DNA from: Oceanospirillales bacterium
Lineage (GTDB): Bacteria; Pseudomonadota; Gammaproteobacteria; Pseudomonadales; Endozoicomonadaceae
Assembly (NCBI GenBank): GCA_004762125.1
Contig: SIHQ01000006.1
Span: 124,001 to 188,000, forward strand
Length of the DNA stretch: 64,000 bases
Reading direction: 5' to 3'
Shown here: positions 57,407 to 64,000 of the stretch, one piece after another
How positions within the stretch are numbered: position 1 is the stretch's first letter
How the letters are laid out: each line of letters begins with the position of its first letter
The notes under the pieces: model-generated
Databases searched by the model: none
Seen by the model: the letters and a program-made list of their open reading frames with translations, nothing else
Told to the model about the DNA's origin: nothing
Made by a program: the position numbers and the translations under genes

Positions 57407-58296
57407 ACACTGAACTGTTACTTCAGCTGACCATCAATGGCCTGATAGTTGGCTTGCTGTATGGCGTTATCGCTATGTGTTTCGTACTCATCTATAAGTC
57501 CACTCAGGTAGTGAACTTTGCCCAGGGTGAGTTTCTGTTGATCGGGGCTTGGGTTTGCTGGGCTACACTCGTCTGGTTACAGCTGCCTTTCTGGCTTGGC
57601 TTTATTCTGACCCTTGCTTTTATGACCCTGTTCGGCATTTTGATACAGGCGGTCTTTTTAAAACCCATGATCGGTGAACCTATTATCGCGGTCATTATGG
57701 TCACTATTGGTTTGTCGATTTTCTTTCAGGCATTAATGAAATGGATATTTGGTGTTTCAGCACAGTCTTATCCACAGGTTTTTGAAACCAGCACTATTTC
57801 CATCGGCGGCCTGAACGTTGAGCTGGCTTATATCATGAGCCTGATCTTCTCCTTCCTGATGATGGCCGGATTTTACTGGTTCTTTCGCTATTCAAGAATG
57901 GGACTGGCCATGCGCGCTACAGCCTTTGATCAGCAGGTAGCCAGTAGCCTAGGTATTTCAGTATCCAAGGTGTTTGCAGCCAGCTGGGCCATTTCTGCCA
58001 TGGTATCAGCTACCGCCGGCATCGTGATGGGTATGGTAAACGGTGTGTCTGACGCCCTGTCGTTCATCGGTATCAAGGTATTCCCTGCGGTTATCCTGGG
58101 TGGTCTCGACTCCATTGTTGGCGGCGTCGTTGGTGGTGTGATTATCGGTGTGCTGGAAAACCTCGCCGAGTTTATCGACAGTCAGTACCTCCATATCGGC
58201 AACCTTTACACCATTGCGCCTTTTTATGTGTTGCTGATCATTCTGGCCTTCAAGCCATACGGTCTGTTCGGCACTAAAGACATTGAACGTATATAA
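57403..58296 (+). CDS. LIV-type ABC transporter permease (LivH-like)
   Basis: A 297-residue inner-membrane permease with about eight membrane segments. Family regions: LYGVIAMCFVLIYKSTQVVN, FAQGEFLLIGAWVCW (the NFAQGE motif), RATAFDQQVASSLGISVSKV and KVFPAVILGGLDSIVGGVVG. It pairs with the LivM-like permease 15 bases downstream. The start overlaps the acyl-CoA synthetase stop (ATGA). Confidence 0.94.
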   Translation: MNTELLLQLTINGLIVGLLYGVIAMCFVLIYKSTQVVNFAQGEFLLIGAWVCWATLVWLQLPFWLGFILTLAFMTLFGILIQAVFLKPMIGEPIIAVIMVTIGLSIFFQALMKWIFGVSAQSYPQVFETSTISIGGLNVELAYIMSLIFSFLMMAGFYWFFRYSRMGLAMRATAFDQQVASSLGISVSKVFAASWAISAMVSATAGIVMGMVNGVSDALSFIGIKVFPAVILGGLDSIVGGVVGGVIIGVLENLAEFIDSQYLHIGNLYTIAPFYVLLIILAFKPYGLFGTKDIERI

Positions 58297-58311
58297 CAGG
58301 GATTGTTGAAC

Positions 58312-59385
58312 ATGATTACTCTATCCATGCGTCCCTGCGGTGACTTTCGGACCACATACAAGGCTGATACGCGGATATTCGAAACCCGCTTTATTCTGTT
58401 ATTAACCATTATGACCGTGGTAGCGCTTTGTTTTGCGCCATTGTTTCTGGATGCTTACTACCTGACTCTGTTTATTCAGGTTTCATATCTGGGTATTGCA
58501 GCTCTGGGGCTAAATATTCTGGTGGGTTTTACCGGACAAATATCCCTCGGTCATGGAGCCTTCTTCGGCTTTGGCGCGTTTGCCTCAGCCTGGATCAGCA
58601 ACAGTTTTGCTATTCCGGTCTGGTTATCAATTCCACTGGCTGGTGTACTAACCATGGCCGTGGGCATGATGTTCGGCTTACCCGCAGCCCGGATCAAAGG
58701 TTTGTATCTGGCCATTGCCACCCTGTCGGCGCAGTTCATTATCGAAGATTTTTTTGCACGGGCCGACTGGTTTTCTGGTGGTTCCTATGGTGCTGCCGCA
58801 GACCCAGTCAGTCTCTTCGGCATGGACTTCGACAGTGATCAGTCTTTCTTCTACATTGCCCTGTTCGCACTGGTATTTATGTACCTTTGGGGCACGAACT
58901 TGATGCGCAGTCGAGATGGTCGAGCCTTTGTTGCTGTTCGTGACCATTATCTGTCCGCAGAAATCATGGGTATTAACCTGACCTGGTATCGCTTGCTGTC
59001 CTTCGGTGTGTCGTCTTTCTACGCAGGAATCGGTGGTGCACTTTACGGTCATTATCTCGGTTTCGTCTCTGCAGAAGGCTTTACCCTGATGATGTCAGTG
59101 CAATTCCTTGCCATGATCATTATCGGCGGACTGGGTTCTGTTCAGGGCGCATTACTGGGCACTATATTTATCGTACTGTTACCGGAAGTACTGGAAGCAA
59201 CGGTATCACTGATTGGTTCTACCGGCCTGATGGATGCAGGCACACTGGTTGAAAACCTTGCCTACTTCAAGGAAATGGCTGTCGGTCTGGTCATTATCCT
59301 GTTCCTTATCTTTGAGCCGGATGGTCTGGCTCATCGCTGGAAGCAGATCAAGTCGTACTGGAAGTTTTATCCCTTTGCTTACTAG
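58312..59385 (+). CDS. LIV-type ABC transporter permease (LivM-like)
   Basis: A 357-residue inner-membrane permease. Family regions: YLGIAALGLNILVGFTGQIS, LGHGAFFGFGAFASAW (the LGHGAF motif), GLPAARIKGLYLAIATLSAQ, FVAVRDHYLSAEIMGINL and LAMIIIGGLGSVQGALLGT. The frame opens at a TTG at 58303, but ATG 58312 is preferred, with AGGGA about 10 bases upstream. The N-terminal 25 residues before the first membrane helix are longer than usual. Confidence 0.93.
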   Translation: MITLSMRPCGDFRTTYKADTRIFETRFILLLTIMTVVALCFAPLFLDAYYLTLFIQVSYLGIAALGLNILVGFTGQISLGHGAFFGFGAFASAWISNSFAIPVWLSIPLAGVLTMAVGMMFGLPAARIKGLYLAIATLSAQFIIEDFFARADWFSGGSYGAAADPVSLFGMDFDSDQSFFYIALFALVFMYLWGTNLMRSRDGRAFVAVRDHYLSAEIMGINLTWYRLLSFGVSSFYAGIGGALYGHYLGFVSAEGFTLMMSVQFLAMIIIGGLGSVQGALLGTIFIVLLPEVLEATVSLIGSTGLMDAGTLVENLAYFKEMAVGLVIILFLIFEPDGLAHRWKQIKSYWKFYPFAY

Positions 59386-59437
59386 TTATCCATCAATAAC
59401 CAAAAGCAAAACAAAAATAATAAAAGGAGAAACTCCG

Positions 59438-60694
59438 ATGCAAAAAACCAAAATTCTAAAGGCTTCCGTTATTGCGGCTGCAGTAGGTACTTTGCTTACC
59501 ATGCACGCAAACGCAAACGCCAAGGAAAAGGTTTTTGTAGGCCACCTGGCTGATTACTCTGGCCCAACCGCAGCCGTAGGAAAGCACTATGCTGATGGTA
59601 TCAAAGATACCCTGTCATGGCTGAACAGCAACGGTGGTATTGATGGTACAGAGCTTGAATTCGAGTCTATTGATTATGCCTATAAAGTGCCCCAGGCCAT
59701 CAGCAATTATAAAAAATGGACATCCAGAAAAAATATGGTCGCTATGCAAGGCTGGGGAACGGCTGATACAGAAGCCCTGATATCTTTTGCTGCCAAGGAC
59801 AAGGTTGCGATTTTCTCTGCTTCCTATTCGGGGCATTTGACTGACCCCACAGGTAAAAACCCAAAAACAAAGAAACCGGCTCCCTATAATTTTTTTTACG
59901 GTGCCTCTTATTCAGATACCTGTCGGGCTCTCGCACAATGGGCCAAGAATGACTGGGATCAAAAAGGTAAGTCAGGTAAGCCAGGGTTCATTCACATCGG
60001 TGATAATCATCCCTACCCTAACGCTCCCAAAAAAGCTTGCGCTGAATACGCTGAAGAAATTGGTTTTGATGTTAAACCACCAGTAATGGTTTCAATGAAA
60101 CCCGGTGATTTCAAAGCCCAATGCCTTTCTGTAAAAACCAGTGGCGCTGACTATGGCTACGTTGCCAATCTCGGTAGCTCAGCTGTTTCACTGATAAAGT
60201 CATGCGAGACCGTAGGAACAGACATACAGTTTATGTCTAATATCTGGGGTGGTGACAAGCTCATCTTCGAGGCGGCAGGCAAAGGAATAGACAACTATGT
60301 ATTCCCTGCAATGACACCTTTCTGGACAGACAATGTGCCTGCTCTGGAAAATGTTCGTGAGATCGCTCGTAACAGTAGCCGGGATGTCAGCTTCCAGCCT
60401 CACCATTATATACGTGGAGTCTGTACCACACTGTATATGGCCGAAGCGATGAAGTGGGCCAAAGTTAACGGTGGCATCACTGGAGAAAACGTCAAGAAAG
60501 GTATGTATGCCAAGAAGAACTGGGTACCTGAAGGAATGGATGACGTTTGCCTCCCTGCTAACTGGACCAGCAATGATCATCGCGGCATTAACACCGTGAA
60601 CATCTATCAGGCAAAATGGAATGGTGGTGATATCAACGTTGATCGAATCTCCCAGATAGAGCTGCCACGTCGTGACGACTGGTTGGGCTATTGA
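59438..60694 (+). CDS. LIV-type periplasmic substrate-binding protein
   Basis: A 418-residue exported type I binding protein. The start ATG at 59438 has AAGGAG 8 bases upstream and yields a signal peptide (KTKILKASVIAAAVGTLLTM, cut after ANANA). The frame is open back to 59234 only by overlap with the permease gene. Mature regions: VGHLADYSGPTAAVGKHYAD, LNSNGGIDGTELEFES, and five cysteines (DTCRALAQW, KKACAEYAEE, AQCLSVKTSG, SCETVGT, GVCTTLYM). It resembles binding proteins for aromatic or other carboxylates more than LivJ, but the ligand cannot be read from sequence. Confidence 0.9.
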   Translation: MQKTKILKASVIAAAVGTLLTMHANANAKEKVFVGHLADYSGPTAAVGKHYADGIKDTLSWLNSNGGIDGTELEFESIDYAYKVPQAISNYKKWTSRKNMVAMQGWGTADTEALISFAAKDKVAIFSASYSGHLTDPTGKNPKTKKPAPYNFFYGASYSDTCRALAQWAKNDWDQKGKSGKPGFIHIGDNHPYPNAPKKACAEYAEEIGFDVKPPVMVSMKPGDFKAQCLSVKTSGADYGYVANLGSSAVSLIKSCETVGTDIQFMSNIWGGDKLIFEAAGKGIDNYVFPAMTPFWTDNVPALENVREIARNSSRDVSFQPHHYIRGVCTTLYMAEAMKWAKVNGGITGENVKKGMYAKKNWVPEGMDDVCLPANWTSNDHRGINTVNIYQAKWNGGDINVDRISQIELPRRDDWLGY

Positions 60695-60794
60695 TTCCGG
60701 TTACTGATTCTGGTTGCTACGGTTAGTTACTGATCATTTAGCGTGGAAATGACCTTGCCGGAACCTGTCCGGTTCCGGCTCCATGGAGTGCGTT

Positions 60795-61610
60795 ATGGAA
60801 GCCGCAAAAAAAATTAAAACAGCGGAACCGATACTGAGTATCAATAATATCGAAGTCGTGTACGACGAAGTAATTCTTGTTCTGCGTGGTGTCAGCCTCA
60901 ATGTTCCGCAAGGTGAAATTGTTACCCTACTGGGCCCTAACGGTGCTGGTAAGTCCACAACCCTGAAAGCTATCTCCGGATTACTAAAATCGGAAGAGGG
61001 TGAGGTCAACCGAGGCGAAATCACTTTTATGGGTGAGCGCATCGACAAGAAGAACGCTGAAGACATTGTTCGTTCCGGTATTTTTCAGGTAATGGAGGGT
61101 CGTCGTATTATTGAAGATATGACCTGTGTCGAAAACCTTCGCCTCGGAGCTTACACCCGTAAAAAGAGTAATATTAAAGATGAAATTGAAAAAGTTTTTC
61201 ATTACTTCCCTCGCCTGAAAGAGAGAACCGGCTTCGCTGGTTATCTGTCCGGTGGTGAACAACAAATGCTGGCGATTGGCCGAGCCATGATGGCGCAGCC
61301 CAAAATGATTCTTTTGGATGAGCCTTCCATGGGTCTTTCCCCTCTGTTGGTGAAAGAAGTATTCGGCATTATCGAGAAGATCAACAAGGAGCAGGGTATC
61401 ACCATGCTCCTTGTTGAGCAGAACGCCAACTTTGCTCTTAAATGCGCTGACTACGGCTACATCATGGAATCTGGCAAAGTGGTACTGGATGGCCCTAAAT
61501 CAGAACTTCTGAACAACCAGGATGTAAAAGAGTTTTATCTTGGCGGTTCCGATGAACGTAAAAGCTTCAAAAACCTTAAGTCTTATAAAAGACGCAAACG
61601 CTGGTTGTAA
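60795..61610 (+). CDS. LIV-type ABC transporter ATP-binding protein (LivF-like)
   Basis: A 271-residue ABC ATPase: Walker A LLGPNGAGKSTTLKAISGLL, signature YLSGGEQQMLAIGRAMMAQP, Walker B MILLDEPSMGLSPLLVKEVF and the switch MLLVEQNANFALKCADYGY. ATG 60795 is chosen over 60783 because GGAG lies 6 bases upstream. It heterodimerises with the LivG-like ATPase at the start of the operon. The basic C-terminus (KSYKRRKRWL) is longer than usual. A 13-base gap leads to the last gene. Confidence 0.93.
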   Translation: MEAAKKIKTAEPILSINNIEVVYDEVILVLRGVSLNVPQGEIVTLLGPNGAGKSTTLKAISGLLKSEEGEVNRGEITFMGERIDKKNAEDIVRSGIFQVMEGRRIIEDMTCVENLRLGAYTRKKSNIKDEIEKVFHYFPRLKERTGFAGYLSGGEQQMLAIGRAMMAQPKMILLDEPSMGLSPLLVKEVFGIIEKINKEQGITMLLVEQNANFALKCADYGYIMESGKVVLDGPKSELLNNQDVKEFYLGGSDERKSFKNLKSYKRRKRWL

Positions 61611-61623
61611 TGGAGGTTAAGTA

Positions 61624-62838
61624 ATGTATTTCGATCAAAAAGAAACCTTCAATTTGCAGGAAAGAGAAGAGTATTTGCTGGGAAGACTCAGGGAAACTCT
61701 TACTCTGGTATTAGAGCAGACTGACTACTATCAGAAAGTGCTTGGTACATTGAACCCTGCGTCTCTGCACAGTATTGAAGATTTACAACAGTTACCGGTC
61801 ACCCGAAAATCCGATCTGATCCACCAGCAGCAAGGATCAGCGCCTTTCGGTGGGCTAAATAGTGTTGATCCTGGAAAAGTTGCTCGCCTTTTTCAATCAC
61901 CCGGCCCTATCAATGAACCTGAAGGTAAAGGTGAGGACTGGTGGCGTATGGGCAGAGCCTTTTATGCGGCAGGATTCAGACCAGGTGACATTGTTCATAA
62001 CACCTTGTCTTATCACCTAAGCCCCGGTGGATTCATTCTCGACTCGGGAGCAAGAGCCTGTGGCTGTGCTGTTATACCTGCTGGCGTTGGTCAGACAGAG
62101 CAACAGTTACAGGTGATCTCTTCACTTAAGCCAAACGGTTATGCTGGCACACCATCCTTTCTTAAAATTCTTCTGGATAAAGCGGACACTGACAACATTG
62201 ATGTATCGTCAATCAAAAAGTCCCTCGTGACGGGTGAACCCTTGCCAGAATCACTGAGAAAGTACTTTATTGATCGCGACATCTCTTGTTTACAGTGCTA
62301 TGCCACCGCCGATGCCGGCTTGATTGCTTACGAAGTGGCTGATGAGCTGGGAATGCTCATTGCCGAAGATATTATTATGGAAATCGTTAAACCCGGTACT
62401 GGTGAATTGGTTAAACTTGGAGAAACCGGAGAAATCCTGGTCACTAACTTTAATCAGGAGTATCCGTTAATTCGATTTGCTACCGGTGATTTAACAGCAG
62501 AAATTCTTGAACCTGATCATTCCGGTAGAACCAACCGTCGTATAAAAGGATGGCTTGGCAGAGCGGATCAATCCACTAAAGTAAAAGGACTGTTTGTTCA
62601 CCCCAACCAGATAACGGAGGTGATTAAACGTCACCCAGAGATCAGTAAGGCACGGTTACTGGTCGAGCGTTTTGACGGCCGTGATGCCATGACTTTAGTA
62701 TGCGAGAGCGAAACAGATATTGACATACCTCAGGTTGAAGCAAGCCTTAATAACATCTGTCGATTAAAAGGAAAGGTTACCCAGCTTGAAACAGGAAAGG
62801 TAAAGAGTGACGGTCAGTTGATCGAGGATTTGCGCTGA
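61624..62838 (+). CDS. phenylacetate-CoA ligase-like protein with altered P-loop
   Basis: A 404-residue member of the PaaK-like adenylate-forming family. The C-terminal part has IRFATGDLTAEI, GRADQSTKVKGLFVHPNQ and EVIKRHPEISKARLLVER, as PaaK does. But where PaaK has the ATP-binding SSGTTG loop, this protein has FQSPGPINEPEGKGEDWW, followed by AAGFRPGDIVHNTLSYHLSP. That SPGP-type loop is, as I recall, a feature of a subfamily tied to LIV operons. Whether it makes a CoA ester is open. GGAGG lies 8 bases before the ATG. Last gene of the transporter operon; its stop codon lies inside a perfect palindrome. Confidence 0.82.
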   Translation: MYFDQKETFNLQEREEYLLGRLRETLTLVLEQTDYYQKVLGTLNPASLHSIEDLQQLPVTRKSDLIHQQQGSAPFGGLNSVDPGKVARLFQSPGPINEPEGKGEDWWRMGRAFYAAGFRPGDIVHNTLSYHLSPGGFILDSGARACGCAVIPAGVGQTEQQLQVISSLKPNGYAGTPSFLKILLDKADTDNIDVSSIKKSLVTGEPLPESLRKYFIDRDISCLQCYATADAGLIAYEVADELGMLIAEDIIMEIVKPGTGELVKLGETGEILVTNFNQEYPLIRFATGDLTAEILEPDHSGRTNRRIKGWLGRADQSTKVKGLFVHPNQITEVIKRHPEISKARLLVERFDGRDAMTLVCESETDIDIPQVEASLNNICRLKGKVTQLETGKVKSDGQLIEDLR

Positions 62839-62853
62839 GATCAGCGCAAATCC
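62826..62853. terminator. perfect palindrome at the end of the LIV operon
   Basis: GGATTTGCGCTGA (62826-62838) and TCAGCGCAAATCC (62841-62853) pair perfectly with a 2-base centre. It includes the TGA of the last gene and separates it from convergent mlaB. No T-run. Confidence 0.75.
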
Positions 62854-62861
62854 TTAATAGC

Positions 62862-63176
62862 TCATGCCGAACAGGAGGAGTCCTGGAGAACTTCCTCAAG
62901 ACCACATACTCTGGCCAAAGAGGCCAGTTCATCGGGAACCGCTAAAAAACAAAGAGTCGTATTGTTTTGTCGAGCTTCTCGAATCCACGATAAACAGAGA
63001 GACAGTGTAGAGCTGTCTCCCTTTTTCAATTCCGACATATCAATCTGTATAGCATCAGCCTGCTGCAGATCATCAGCCATCAGCCGTTTACCATCACTTT
63101 CAATATCGGCAGCATTATCGAAATTAACCGAGCCTTTAAGCAAATAGCGACCTGCATCAATCCGTCCCAGCGCCAT
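62862..63176 (-). CDS. mlaB: MlaB-type STAS-domain protein
   Basis: A 104-residue cytoplasmic STAS-domain protein, small subunit of the Mla phospholipid ABC transporter complex MlaFEDB, which keeps outer-membrane lipid asymmetry. Pattern: GRYLLKGSVNFDNAADIESD and IQIDMSELKKGDSSTLSLCL (STAS core with the Asp-x-Ser region), then ARVCGLEEVL. It overlaps mlaC by one base. In relatives ibaG follows directly; here the 13-kb module intervenes. Confidence 0.9.
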   Translation of the reverse strand: MALGRIDAGRYLLKGSVNFDNAADIESDGKRLMADDLQQADAIQIDMSELKKGDSSTLSLCLSWIREARQNNTTLCFLAVPDELASLARVCGLEEVLQDSSCSA

Positions 63177-63847
63177 CAGCTTTTATCATCCTTTTTGTGG
63201 TCACTATCTTCAAGAATCTCAGTCCAGTGATCAACTACATAAGGTACTTTCTTGTACTTATCCATAGCATCGGCAAACTGCCCCTGGAACTGCTTGGCAA
63301 TATTAATGCCCTCAATAGTTACGTTGCGCGCTTTCCATTGACCATCGGCATAAACCATTGAATAAAAGAGTTCGACACTGCGGTTACTGGTTTTAACCTT
63401 CATTTTGACAGGTATACGACCCAGTTTGCCTTCCTGATACTGTTTCATGACTTCAGGAGACGTTTTGTCCACACTGTCGATTTCAAGAGTGGTGTCATCC
63501 AGAGATAGCAAAGCCTTACCATAAAAGCGAATCAGGCTGGTTTTGAACACCTTCTGAAATTTCTCTACCTGATCAGGGCCTCGATGAGCGTAGCGGCCCA
63601 TAACGTAGCGAGACACCTGATCAAAGGCCACTACCGGTGACAACAGGCGATCAACTTCTTTAAAGAAACCATCGGGATTCTTTTTGTAGACCTGTTTGTT
63701 GTTCTGGAAAATACTCAGTAACTCTTCGGTAATTTGCCGAACTTCCACCTCAGGCGGCTGAATGGCTGGAGCCGCCATAGCTTTTACTGTCAGGCATGCC
63801 AGAACAGTAGCTAATAAGAACTTTTGAAATACGCTGATCAGTCTCAT
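63176..63847 (-). CDS. mlaC: periplasmic phospholipid-binding protein MlaC
   Basis: A 223-residue exported lipid carrier (signal peptide FQKFLLATVLACLTVKAMAA). It moves phospholipid between the outer-membrane MlaA and the inner-membrane MlaFEDB complex. Family regions: SPVVAFDQVSRYVMGRYAHR, VFKTSLIRFYGKALLSLD, VELFYSMVYADGQWKARNVT and IEGINIAKQFQGQFADAM. Length and start are normal. It lies between mlaD and mlaB. Confidence 0.95.
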   Translation of the reverse strand: MRLISVFQKFLLATVLACLTVKAMAAPAIQPPEVEVRQITEELLSIFQNNKQVYKKNPDGFFKEVDRLLSPVVAFDQVSRYVMGRYAHRGPDQVEKFQKVFKTSLIRFYGKALLSLDDTTLEIDSVDKTSPEVMKQYQEGKLGRIPVKMKVKTSNRSVELFYSMVYADGQWKARNVTIEGINIAKQFQGQFADAMDKYKKVPYVVDHWTEILEDSDHKKDDKS

Positions 63848-63888
63848 ACATTATCCCTCACCAACAAACTGCTATTGAGAAGCCCGTT

Positions 63889-64000
63889 TTACTGGTCGTC
63901 CTTGTTGACTGACCCTAACAGGAACTTGCCTATTAACTCTTCCAGTATAACGGCTGACTGAGTATCCTCGAATCGACCACCATTCTTGATATAGTCAACT
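63889..64000 (-). CDS. mlaD: MlaD, 3' end only (cut by the window edge)
   Basis: The last 36 codons before TAA read KNGGRFEDTQSAVILEELIG and KFLLGS on the minus strand, the conserved C-terminus of MlaD (EDTKSAMVLEDLIGQFLYG in E. coli). MlaD is the membrane-anchored MCE-domain ring of the Mla complex. The rest lies outside the window. It is 41 bases upstream of mlaC. Confidence 0.9.
   Translation of the reverse strand, partial: VDYIKNGGRFEDTQSAVILEELIGKFLLGSVNKDDQ

Noticed and set aside
59234-59437. N-terminal extension of the binding-protein frame
   Set aside because: It lies inside the upstream permease gene in another frame; the ATG at 59438 has a proper Shine-Dalgarno and signal peptide.

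Overview
The window looks like the chromosome of a gammaproteobacterium of the Oceanospirillales, most likely near Endozoicomonas. The main evidence is gene order. The series mlaD-mlaC-mlaB, ibaG-murA, hisG-hisD, an algW/degS-type protease, a NIF3 gene and cysD-cysN is the order known from Pseudomonas and relatives, but here it is broken open by insertions. Two eukaryotic-like Ser/Thr kinases and several AT-rich orphan exported proteins fit a host-associated lifestyle; that part is inference. No tRNA, rRNA, CRISPR array or intact mobile element was seen.

Region 0-9 kb is accessory and scarred. It has an edge-cut kinase, an exported zinc-ribbon orphan, a hemerythrin, an Ap4A phosphorylase and a DUF3859 protein. 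A graveyard follows: two ISAs1-family transposase tails, a 12-copy heptamer repeat, a group II intron maturase tail and relics of a hemerythrin gene and of metY, with orphan exported proteins between them. Intact metY closes the region. Region 9.5-14.4 kb is a compact chaperone/usher fimbria locus (pilin, two-domain adhesin, usher, and a convergent chaperone). Region 14.5-29 kb is mostly core: ald, DUF3301, efpL behind an ERIC-like repeat, a FadL porin, a LysR regulator, the aapJQMP amino-acid transporter, an orphan exported protein, folE and a Zn/Cd P-type ATPase behind an AT-rich dyad.

Region 29-42 kb has a short-chain dehydrogenase with a signal peptide, a small periplasmic protein, a tryptophanase with a candidate TnaC-like leader peptide, a HAD phosphatase, kbl-tdh (threonine breakdown), cysDN (sulfate activation), another orphan exported protein, NIF3 and the DegS/AlgW protease. 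Region 42-50 kb has a TVP38-type membrane protein, a second kinase sitting where hisC would be expected, hisD, hisG, a chalcone-isomerase-like periplasmic protein, a rarD relic, murA and ibaG.

Region 50-62.8 kb is a metabolic module inserted between ibaG and mlaB. One arm is a valine/isobutyrate catabolic set (mmsA, acyl-CoA dehydrogenase, mmsB). The divergent arm is a complete LIV-type ABC transporter carrying two CoA-ligase-like genes. A plausible reading is uptake of a carboxylic acid, CoA activation on entry and oxidation. The window ends in mlaB, mlaC and the 3' end of mlaD (phospholipid transport).

Three dispersed stem-loops of one family lie at about 7.7, 32.3 and 36.2 kb. The most testable new observations are the TnaC-like leader, the stem-loop family, the hairpin around the adhesin start codon, and the repeated pattern of an orphan exported gene lying between an intact gene and a decayed copy of that gene's 3' part.
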